From Bacillota bacterium (lineage in GTDB: Bacteria > Bacillota_G > Limnochordia > DTU010), in NCBI GenBank assembly GCA_012799255.1, contig JAAZLQ010000357.1, positions 1 through 16,175 of the forward strand: a stretch of 16,175 bases of DNA, in the 5' to 3' direction. How positions within the stretch are numbered: position 1 is the first letter of the stretch; each line of letters begins with the position of its first letter. Shown here one piece after another: positions 7,469 through 13,707 of this stretch. A program made the position numbers and the translations under genes. The notes under the pieces were generated by a model, which saw only the letters and a program-made list of their open reading frames with translations, was not told the origin of the DNA and ran no database searches.

Positions 7469-7885
7469 CAAAAAGGAAGTGGATGAAGCTCGTGCTGTAG
7501 CCGTTGAGGTCTTAAACCTGTTAAACGATGTAGAGAAAACATTAAGAAGCGCTAAGGGTTGGGGTATTTATGATATCTCGGTGGAGGCTTTTTCTCTAGT
7601 ATGATAAAACATGGGAAGATTGACCGAGCAGAGTCCCTATTAAAACAAGTACAGAGTCAACTTATTCGGTTACAAAAAGAACTGGGAGACATTAACGTAT
7701 CCTTGGCTGCCAGTGTTCAAGTAAGCAGTTTTGAGCGTTTTATGGACATTGTCTTCGATAACGTCTTATCTGATTGGATTACTCAAAGCAGAATTAACGA
7801 CAGTTTAAGCGAGGTCACGATAGTTAAGTCTGAAATTCGGCGGGTGATTGCAACATTGGATAGAATTGAAAGAGAGTACTGCTAA
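7461..7885 (+). pseudogene. Uncharacterised conserved protein, one-base frameshift
   Basis: TTG 7461 follows GGGGAGG at 8-base spacing and encodes INKKEVDEARAVAVEVLN, then LRSAKGWGIYDI, before stops at 7602 and 7605. Moving to the -1 frame near 7575-7580 gives GGGFFSSMIKHGKIDRAE and then an open frame to TAA 7883-7885, ending in LDRIEREYC. The joined product would be about 141 residues. It is rich in helix-forming and charged residues (LLKQVQSQLIRLQKEL looks like a coiled coil) and shows no signal peptide or membrane segment. I recognise the GWGIYDxLGGG...SxIKHxKID arrangement as a conserved hypothetical type seen in Bacillota, with no known function. A single lost base explains the break. 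A sequencing error or a translational frameshift cannot be excluded, because the rest of the frame looks well preserved. Confidence 0.65.
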
Positions 7886-7901
7886 GAACAAAGAAACGTA
7901 T

Positions 7902-7948
7902 ATGACCAGCGGTGGATTTGTAATTGTTCCACCGCTGGTCATTATTTT
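7902..7948 (+). terminator. Strong intrinsic terminator
   Basis: A perfect 15-bp stem (ATGACCAGCGGTGGA, pairing with TCCACCGCTGGTCAT) with an 11-base loop is followed by TATTTT. It lies 17 bases after the uncharacterised gene and closes the accessory segment before the LacI promoter. The roughly 200 bases from here to the promoter at 8148 hold nothing I can support. Confidence 0.9.
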
Positions 7949-8147
7949 GTCAGGAATACTCAGGGGCGTTGGTACTGAGCCACTATTCACAGAATACATC
8001 CTCTTGAAGAGAAGTTTAATGTCATAGTTACTTTCTCGGAGGTTATATAGCAAAAAGCGTCGAGTTTAATCATTATGAGCACTGAGGAGAGGGATGTCAC
8101 TTCTAGCCCCAGTATGACAGAATGCCTCCGCTCCCATAAGAAATCTC

Positions 8148-8176
8148 TTGAAAATATGTTTATCCGGTGATATACT
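8148..8176 (+). promoter_or_regulatory. Sigma-A-type promoter of the lacI-family gene and sugar operon
   Basis: TTGAAA (8148-8153), a 17-base spacer and TATACT (8171-8176) form a near-consensus housekeeping promoter. TG at 8168-8169 one base before the -10 adds an extended -10. The expected start of transcription is close to 8183, immediately before the operator palindrome. Confidence 0.8.
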
Positions 8177-8186
8177 ATGCTCAGAA

Positions 8187-8200
8187 TGTTAACGTTAACA
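8187..8200 (+). promoter_or_regulatory. LacI-type operator (perfect CG-centred palindrome)
   Basis: TGTTAACGTTAACA is a 14-bp perfect palindrome with the central CG that LacI-family hinge helices recognise. It lies just downstream of the -10 box at about +5 to +18, where bound protein would block initiation or early elongation. This suggests autoregulation by the adjacent regulator. The sequence also fits the CcpA cre consensus (TGWNANCGNTNWCA), so catabolite repression through the same site is possible. Confidence 0.78.
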
Positions 8201-8221
8201 CTGCAAGAGGGGAGGTGTTGT

Positions 8222-9190
8222 ATGGCTACTCTCGAGGATGTTGCTGAAAAGGCTGGAGTTTCGGTAATAACTGTTTCCCGAGTGATTAACTCACCGGAAA
8301 AAGTGAAGCCAGAGACGCGTGAACGAATTCGACACATCATGGATGAACTAGGTTATTCACCCAACTTCGCTGCAAAGGCTTTAGTGCGAAAGAAAACCGG
8401 GATCATTGATGTGTATATCCCCGCCGCCATCAATCTGAGTAATCCGTTCGTAATGCACTTTATTTCAGGAATCAGCGAGGTGCTGAGTACACATATGTAT
8501 TCGTTCCTAATTCTTCGAGATAGGAGCGTGGACCACGCTTGTGATGGATACATTGCAACTGGTCTCTTGAAAAATGAGATAAGAGATATGTATCAGTATG
8601 CAAAGAAACGCAAAAGACCTCTTGTTCTTTTCGGGCATACCGATTCACTGGATGTCGATTACGTCGATGTAGACAACGTCAAGGGTGCTAAAGACATTAC
8701 GGAGTACTTGATCTCAATGGGACACAGGAAGATCGCTATGATTAACGTTGATGAAGATAAGGACTATACTGTCGATCGGTTGATCGGATATCAACAAGCT
8801 TTGGCCGAGAGCGGTATCGATGTTCACGACAATACGGTAGTCTATGCTAGGAATAATGTTCAAGGGGGATACGATGTAACAAAAGAACTGATAAGGCAAA
8901 GGGATGTAACAGGAATTTTCTGTGCTACCGACACATTGGCTCTAGGAGCAGTTCGAGCAATTACGGGATTAGGTCTAAGGGTTCCTGAGGATATTTCAAT
9001 TGCGGGGTTTGACGGCTTAGGTCATCATCTCCTAACAAATCCGCAGATTACTACCGTTCAGCAGCCGATATTTGAAATTGGCAGGATGTTAGCGAAAACA
9101 TTACTGGATAGAATCGAAGGTATTGATGGTAGAACACAGCGGTTGGTGAAACCTTCTTTAATCATCAATCAGTCAGTCGCACGCATCTGA
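8222..9190 (+). CDS. LacI-family transcriptional regulator, 322 aa
   Basis: Sugar-responsive DNA-binding repressor. The N-terminal helix-turn-helix reads TLEDVAEKAGVSVITVSRVI (residues 3-22). The hinge helix NFAAKALVRKKTG (48-60) carries the Leu54 that intercalates at the central CG of operators. A periplasmic-binding-protein-like sensor domain then runs to the end, with TGIFCATDTLALGAVRA and ISIAGFDG as family landmarks. ATG 8222 is chosen because GGGGAGG lies just upstream and MATLEDVAEKAG is the usual family start; an in-frame upstream ATG at 8177 would begin inside the promoter. The gene has a palindromic operator over its own promoter and is 57 bases from the binding-protein gene. It most likely controls the whole ABC/GH30 cluster, with the imported sugar or its hydrolysis product as inducer. 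The ligand is not known. Confidence 0.93.
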   Translation: MATLEDVAEKAGVSVITVSRVINSPEKVKPETRERIRHIMDELGYSPNFAAKALVRKKTGIIDVYIPAAINLSNPFVMHFISGISEVLSTHMYSFLILRDRSVDHACDGYIATGLLKNEIRDMYQYAKKRKRPLVLFGHTDSLDVDYVDVDNVKGAKDITEYLISMGHRKIAMINVDEDKDYTVDRLIGYQQALAESGIDVHDNTVVYARNNVQGGYDVTKELIRQRDVTGIFCATDTLALGAVRAITGLGLRVPEDISIAGFDGLGHHLLTNPQITTVQQPIFEIGRMLAKTLLDRIEGIDGRTQRLVKPSLIINQSVARI

Positions 9191-9205
9191 TGAATCACAA
9201 GTGGG

Positions 9206-9213
9206 AAACGTTT
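9206..9213 (+). promoter_or_regulatory. Possible second LacI-type operator before the transporter genes
   Basis: AAACGTTT, inside GGGAAACGTTTTAAA, is a short CG-centred palindrome 35 bases upstream of the binding-protein start. It is weaker than the site at 8187 and deviates from the cre consensus at several positions. It could be an auxiliary operator for the same regulator or for CcpA. Confidence 0.35.
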
Positions 9214-9247
9214 TAAAATCAAATATTATGCAGTGGAGGGTTATGAC

Positions 9248-10504
9248 GTGAAAAAAAGAGCATTAGTATCAGCTGTTGTATTCGTTTTGTCCCTTACCCT
9301 TCTGGGGTCTGCTCAATCGGCAGCGAGCGGTTTGAGCGGAAAACTTACCATTTGGTCTTCCGCCCAGGAGCTAGGACGCTTCGTGGAAGGTTTTAACGAG
9401 ATTTACCCTGATGTAACTGTAGAAATAACCATTGTTCCCAACGATGATTTTCTGGCAAAATTGACTCCTGCCTTAGCTAGCGGGCAGGGTGCTCCAGACA
9501 TCTTTACTGGGGAGTCAGATTACGTCAAGTACTTGGTGGAATCTCCATTTTGGGATGATCTGCGTGATGAACCCTATTGTGTCAATGAATATATTTCTGA
9601 TATGTGGGAATATGTGGTAAGCGTTGGTACCGATTCTTCCGGTGCTGTTAAGGCTCTGAGTTGGCAAGCATCCCCTGGTTCTTTTATCTATCGTCGCGAT
9701 ATGGCTGAAAAGTGCCTAGGCACAGGGGAACCTGCTGAGGTCAGTGCTATGCTTTCGAGTTATGACAAAATGCTTGATGTGGCTGCAAAATTAAAGGCTC
9801 ATGATATTAAGATGTTTGCTAGCTGGCAGGATCTTCTCAACATGCAGTTTTCCAACAGAGATAAAGCTTGGGTTGAAGATGGTAGATTAATTTTTGGACA
9901 GTCTACGGTTGATTTCTTGGATTTGGCCAAAACCATTGTGGAGAAAGGGTATAGTCTGAACGCGGATCCCTGGTCACCTGAGTGGATTGCTGCAGTAGAG
10001 AGCGGAGACACTTTTTGTTATGTACTGCCAACATGGGGTTACCAGTTCGTCGTTAAACCAGCTGCTGATTCAACTAAAGGTCAGTGGGGATTAGCGGAAG
10101 GACCTGTTCCGTATGTTAAAGGCGGAACTTGGCTGGGAATCTTCAAGAACAGTTCGAATAAAGATATAGCTTGGGAATTCCTAAAATATGTGACCCTAAA
10201 CAGTGAAGCGCAGCAGGTTTATGCCAAGGAATATGGTGAATATGTATCCCTCAAGTCGGCCGTTGAAGTCCTAGCTCAAGAACCTGGCGAAGATGTGTTA
10301 GGTGGTCAAAACCTATTTGAGTTTTACAATGCTCAAATGGCGAAAATCCCAAGTGATCTCATGACACCTTATGATGGTCAGATAAACAATGCTTTCTTGT
10401 CCGCCACCAAAGCGTTTGCTACCGGTGTTATGACGAAAGAAGCCACTATTAGGCAGTTCAAAGATGATGTGGCAATGGCCTATCCTGATCTAGTCATCGA
10501 ATAA
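9248..10504 (+). CDS. Extracellular sugar-binding protein of an ABC importer (family 1), 418 aa
   Basis: Binding protein that captures a sugar or oligosaccharide outside the membrane and delivers it to the two permeases downstream. The mature part begins GKLTIWSSAQELGRFVEGFN and shows PDVTVEITIVPNDDF and LTPALASGQGAPDIF, typical of the MalE/UgpB-like family 1 fold. GTG 9248 (MKKRALVSAV) is preferred to the in-frame GTG at 9233, because the GTGGAGGG ribosome site overlaps that earlier codon. The start is followed by a clear signal peptide: KKR, a hydrophobic core to about residue 20, and probable cleavage after SAQSAA. There is no lipobox cysteine, whereas binding proteins of monoderm Bacillota are usually lipoproteins. 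Either the protein is free in a periplasm-like space or anchored in another way. It is followed by a hairpin and the permease genes. Confidence 0.92.
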   Translation: MKKRALVSAVVFVLSLTLLGSAQSAASGLSGKLTIWSSAQELGRFVEGFNEIYPDVTVEITIVPNDDFLAKLTPALASGQGAPDIFTGESDYVKYLVESPFWDDLRDEPYCVNEYISDMWEYVVSVGTDSSGAVKALSWQASPGSFIYRRDMAEKCLGTGEPAEVSAMLSSYDKMLDVAAKLKAHDIKMFASWQDLLNMQFSNRDKAWVEDGRLIFGQSTVDFLDLAKTIVEKGYSLNADPWSPEWIAAVESGDTFCYVLPTWGYQFVVKPAADSTKGQWGLAEGPVPYVKGGTWLGIFKNSSNKDIAWEFLKYVTLNSEAQQVYAKEYGEYVSLKSAVEVLAQEPGEDVLGGQNLFEFYNAQMAKIPSDLMTPYDGQINNAFLSATKAFATGVMTKEATIRQFKDDVAMAYPDLVIE

Positions 10505-10513
10505 TTAGCGTAT

Positions 10514-10540
10514 AGACAGTGGGGGGTTCCCCCACTGTCT
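10514..10540 (+). terminator. Intercistronic hairpin without U-tract (expression-ratio element)
   Basis: A perfect 12-bp GC-rich stem (AGACAGTGGGGG pairing with CCCCCACTGTCT) closes over a 3-base loop. It starts nine bases after the binding-protein stop and is followed by TGAAAAAG, so it lacks the T-run of an intrinsic terminator. Such elements in malE-malF-like operons protect the upstream mRNA from 3' exonucleases and let the binding protein outnumber the permeases. Partial termination is the alternative. Confidence 0.7.
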
Positions 10541-10566
10541 TGAAAAAGGCAGGGGAATTCACGGAT

Positions 10567-11481
10567 ATGCGAAACATTTTTCAAAGAAAGAAACATGCCG
10601 ATAAGGGTCGCTATGGTTATCTATTCATCGCTCCCTTTTTTGTCGTATTTGTCATATTTGGTCTGTACCCCATGATTGATACCATTATTCTGAGCTTCCA
10701 AAAATGGGATGGTTTGATGCCCGCGAACTATGTGGGTATGCAAAACTTTCGACGTCTTGTTTCGGATAAGGTGTTCTATTTGACCATTTGGAATACTATA
10801 AGAATCTGGATTATGAATTTCGTTCCTCAGATTCTGACGGCCCTTCTTTTGTCGGCTTTATTTACATTTAACAAAATTAGGGGGATGAAGTTTTTTAGAG
10901 CGGCCTATTATCTCCCGAATCTAATCACGGCAGCTTCTGTAGGACTTTTATTCAATCTGCTCTTTAGCGGTGATAAATCGGTTGCAAACTACGTTTTAAT
11001 GCACTTAGGTGTCGAAGGTGCCCCGTTTAGTTTCTTCAGCAGTCCTCTCTTTACATCTTCGATTGTGTCTTATATTCAATGGTGGATGTGGTTCGGGTAT
11101 ACCACAGTAATAGTCATGGCCGGTATAACAACTATCGATAATAGTGTTTACGAAGCGGCGATGATAGATGGAGCTACGAAATCTCAGACGTTTGCGTATA
11201 TAACGCTGCCCCTTATTCGCTCGACACTTCTCTATATCACAATAACTTCAATCATTGGCGGGATGCAGCTGTTTGATGTACCAGCGACGCTGACTAACGG
11301 CTATGGGGAACCACAAAAGGTCATTTTAACCACATCTATGTATATGTACAACCAAGCATTTAAAAGCCATAACTTCGGGTATGCGTCTGCTATTTCTGTA
11401 GGGTTGTTTCTAATTATTGTTTTCCTAAGCACCCTAGCATTTCGATTAGTGCGCCGTAAAGGGGGTGTTTATGGTGATTAA
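10567..11481 (+). CDS. Sugar ABC transporter permease, MalF/UgpA type, 304 aa
   Basis: First membrane subunit of the importer. About six helices are visible, near residues 18-38, 78-100, 114-134, 165-187, 222-240 and 272-294. The EAA motif reads EAAMIDGATKSQTF, then YITLPLI (196-217), the cytoplasmic loop that docks on the ATPase. ATG 10567 (MRNIFQRKKHADKGRYGYLF) is chosen because AGGGGAA lies 9 bases upstream; an in-frame GTG at 10519 would start inside the hairpin. The gene end overlaps the second permease by 11 bases, so both are translationally coupled. As a MalF-type partner it pairs with the downstream MalG-type protein as a heterodimer. The sugar specificity cannot be read from the sequence. 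Confidence 0.92.
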   Translation: MRNIFQRKKHADKGRYGYLFIAPFFVVFVIFGLYPMIDTIILSFQKWDGLMPANYVGMQNFRRLVSDKVFYLTIWNTIRIWIMNFVPQILTALLLSALFTFNKIRGMKFFRAAYYLPNLITAASVGLLFNLLFSGDKSVANYVLMHLGVEGAPFSFFSSPLFTSSIVSYIQWWMWFGYTTVIVMAGITTIDNSVYEAAMIDGATKSQTFAYITLPLIRSTLLYITITSIIGGMQLFDVPATLTNGYGEPQKVILTTSMYMYNQAFKSHNFGYASAISVGLFLIIVFLSTLAFRLVRRKGGVYGD

Positions 11482-12301
11482 AGCCAAGCAACTAGGTTCA
11501 GCTGTTATTATCTATGCATTCTTAGGTTTTCTGCTGCTGTTAAGTATTATCCCTTTCTATATGATGATCGTAAACAGCACCCACTCCAGTTTCGATATTG
11601 TTACTAGGCTGAATTTGTGGTTTGGAAATAACCTTAATGACAACTATGAGACGATGCAGTCAAGTGTAAATATCTGGCGGGGGTTCATTAACAGCCTGTG
11701 CATTTCTGTTCCGTTTACCATTTTTACGGGATACTTTGGAAGCTTGGCTGCCTACGGTTTTGCAAAATACTCCTTTCGTGGTCGAGAGCTGCTTTTCTGG
11801 ATGGTTCTAGCTTCCATGATGCTGCCCAGTCAATTGAGTATTATTGGATTCTATCAACTGAATTTGCGGTTGGGGTTGATTAATTCCTTTCTTCCTTTTA
11901 TTGTTCCTGGGATCGCCAATGCAACAGCTGTATTCTTCCTGCGCGGTATTATTGAACAGGGCATTCCCGATTCTATGCTTGAAGCGGCACGGCTTGAAGG
12001 ATGCTCCGAAATCCGCATTTTTAATCACCTGATCCTTCCGTGCATTCTGCCTGGTGTAGCCACAATGTGCATTTTCAATTTTGTTGCTAGTTGGAACAAC
12101 TATCTTGGTCCCCTAGTTATTATGACCAGCAATGATAAATACACAATGCCCATTATGATTGCGACGATTAAAGGTCTTTATCTCAGTAACTATGGTGCCA
12201 TGTACCTGGCAATTGCAATCTCAGTTGTTCCCATTATTTTGGTATTTATATTTTTCTCAAGATACATCATTAACGGTCTTACGGCAGGGGCTAATAAATA
12301 G
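11471..12301 (+). CDS. Sugar ABC transporter permease, MalG/UgpE type, 276 aa
   Basis: Second membrane subunit of the importer. It has a first helix near residues 9-31, further helices near 78-98, 107-127, 140-160, 188-210 and 243-266, and the EAA loop EAARLEGCSEIRIF, then NHLILPCILPG (171-195). Length and the C-terminal helix with TAGANK fit the MalG/UgpE group. The start is taken as ATG 11471, preceded by AAAGGGGG and inside the end of the first permease. GTG codons at 11465 and 11474 in the same frame are possible alternatives and change the product by only one or two residues. No ATPase gene follows, which implies a shared MsmK/UgpC-like ATPase elsewhere. The next gene, the first GH30 enzyme, starts 27 bases after the stop. 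Confidence 0.92.
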   Translation: MVIKAKQLGSAVIIYAFLGFLLLLSIIPFYMMIVNSTHSSFDIVTRLNLWFGNNLNDNYETMQSSVNIWRGFINSLCISVPFTIFTGYFGSLAAYGFAKYSFRGRELLFWMVLASMMLPSQLSIIGFYQLNLRLGLINSFLPFIVPGIANATAVFFLRGIIEQGIPDSMLEAARLEGCSEIRIFNHLILPCILPGVATMCIFNFVASWNNYLGPLVIMTSNDKYTMPIMIATIKGLYLSNYGAMYLAIAISVVPIILVFIFFSRYIINGLTAGANK

Positions 12302-12328
12302 GAAGTGAGCGTTATAGGGGGGAGTCAA

Positions 12329-13672
12329 ATGGAACAAGTCAGATGGTATTATTCTAATGAAGAAAAGCAGTGGGCGTCTAAACAGGGCAGAGTGATTCAA
12401 GATGGGAAGATGTCTCTGTGGCTCGATGGTAATGAATATCAAGAAATGATGGGATTCGGAGGCTGTTTTAACGAGCTGGGATATGAAGCTTTATCCCATT
12501 TAGATTCGGAAGATCAGGAAGCTTTGTTGAAAGAATTGTTTCTTCCCAGTGATGAGGGGGCTAACTTAAATTTTTGTAGGCTACCAATGGGGGCTAATGA
12601 CTATTCAAAAAGCTGGTATAGTCTAAATGAAACCCCTGGTGACTATGGAATGAAGAAGTTTTCTATTGAGCGGGACAAAAACTGTCTTATACCGTATATA
12701 AAAAGGGCAATGGAATACTGCCCCGATTTGAAGTTGTTTGCTTCGCCTTGGAGTCCGCCGACTTGGATGAAAAACCCGCCAGTCTATAACTGGGGCAAAC
12801 TGATTCCAACCGAAGAGAATCTGCAGGCATACGCCTTGTATTTCGCTCTTTTTGTGGAAAATTATGAACGAGAGGGCATTCATATCGATCAAGTCCATGT
12901 ACAGAATGAACCGGTGGCTAATCAAAAATTCCCTTCGTGTATGTGGACTGGTGCTGAACTGCGGGACTTTATTAAGGGGTATTTGGGGCCAACCTTTGAG
13001 CAGCGAGGACTTGATACAGAGATCTGGTTAGGTACCATTAATGCCCCAGGGTGTGATTACAACCGCCTACTGTTTGATAAATGGGCTGCGGAGGACTATG
13101 ATTACTTTGCAAATACAGTACTGTCTGACGAGGAAGCTCTCCAGTATATTACTGGTGTAAGCTACCAGTGGGGTGGAAAGATTGCTGTCCAAAGAACCTT
13201 TGAGAGCTGGTGGCCCCGTATTCGGCTGATGCAGTCGGAAAACGAATGTGGTTTCGGTGACAATACTTGGGAGTATGCTAGATATAATTGGACAATGATG
13301 AAACACTATATCTCAAATGGTGCTGAAAGCTATATGTATTGGAACATAATGTTAGAACCAATGGGAACAAGCACTTGGGGTGATCCACAAAACGCAATGG
13401 TCACCATCGATCCAGTCGATCGCCGTGCCATCTTCAACCCTGATTTCTACGTAATGAAACACTTTTCCTCAGTAGTGCGGCGTGGAGCAGTTCGTTTAGG
13501 CGCCAAGGGACGTTTTGCCGGAGACACCGTAGCATTTAGAAACCCAGACGGGACCATTGTACTGGTGGTTTTTAATCCCTTCCAGAAGAAGCAGCTGTTA
13601 ATTACTGAAATCAATGGAAAGCAATATGAATTTGAACTAGAAGCGTTGTCCATCAACAGTATAGTTATATAG
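12329..13672 (+). CDS. GH30-family glycoside hydrolase, cytoplasmic, 447 aa
   Basis: Retaining beta-glycosidase of glycoside hydrolase family 30 (COG5520-like), clan GH-A. The barrel landmarks are MMGFGGCFNELG (40-51), the strand FCRLPMGANDYS (82-93), LFASPWSPPTWMKNP (136-150), the acid/base Glu194 in VQNEP (191-195), SYQWGGK (278-284) and the nucleophile Glu304 in MQSENECG (301-308). A short beta-domain with DTVAFRNPDGTIVLVVFNP closes the protein. ATG 12329 follows GGGGGGAG at short spacing; the in-frame GTG at 12305 has no ribosome site. There is no signal peptide, so it acts inside the cell, presumably on glycosides brought in by the ABC importer just upstream. GH30 includes glucosylceramidase-like, beta-1,6-glucanase, xylosidase, fucosidase and galactanase subfamilies; the sequence alone does not tell me which. 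Confidence 0.9.
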   Translation: MEQVRWYYSNEEKQWASKQGRVIQDGKMSLWLDGNEYQEMMGFGGCFNELGYEALSHLDSEDQEALLKELFLPSDEGANLNFCRLPMGANDYSKSWYSLNETPGDYGMKKFSIERDKNCLIPYIKRAMEYCPDLKLFASPWSPPTWMKNPPVYNWGKLIPTEENLQAYALYFALFVENYEREGIHIDQVHVQNEPVANQKFPSCMWTGAELRDFIKGYLGPTFEQRGLDTEIWLGTINAPGCDYNRLLFDKWAAEDYDYFANTVLSDEEALQYITGVSYQWGGKIAVQRTFESWWPRIRLMQSENECGFGDNTWEYARYNWTMMKHYISNGAESYMYWNIMLEPMGTSTWGDPQNAMVTIDPVDRRAIFNPDFYVMKHFSSVVRRGAVRLGAKGRFAGDTVAFRNPDGTIVLVVFNPFQKKQLLITEINGKQYEFELEALSINSIVI

Positions 13673-13707
13673 AACTACTACATCGAGTAATGAAAGTTGG
13701 TTTGTGA

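Noticed and set aside
7575..7605. Programmed -1 frameshift in the uncharacterised gene
   Set aside because: No proper X-XXY-YYZ slippery heptamer and no obvious stimulatory structure are present. Conserved residues begin before the only run of Ts, so a lost base is simpler.
7601..7885. Separate 94-codon gene starting at ATG 7601
   Set aside because: No ribosome site precedes it, and the conserved sequence continues upstream in the same frame (GGGFFSS) and then across a one-base shift, so it is the back half of the 7461 gene.
3421..7885. Insertion sequence, CRISPR array or tRNA genes in the decayed region
   Set aside because: No transposase motifs, terminal inverted repeats, regularly spaced repeats or cloverleaf sequences were seen.
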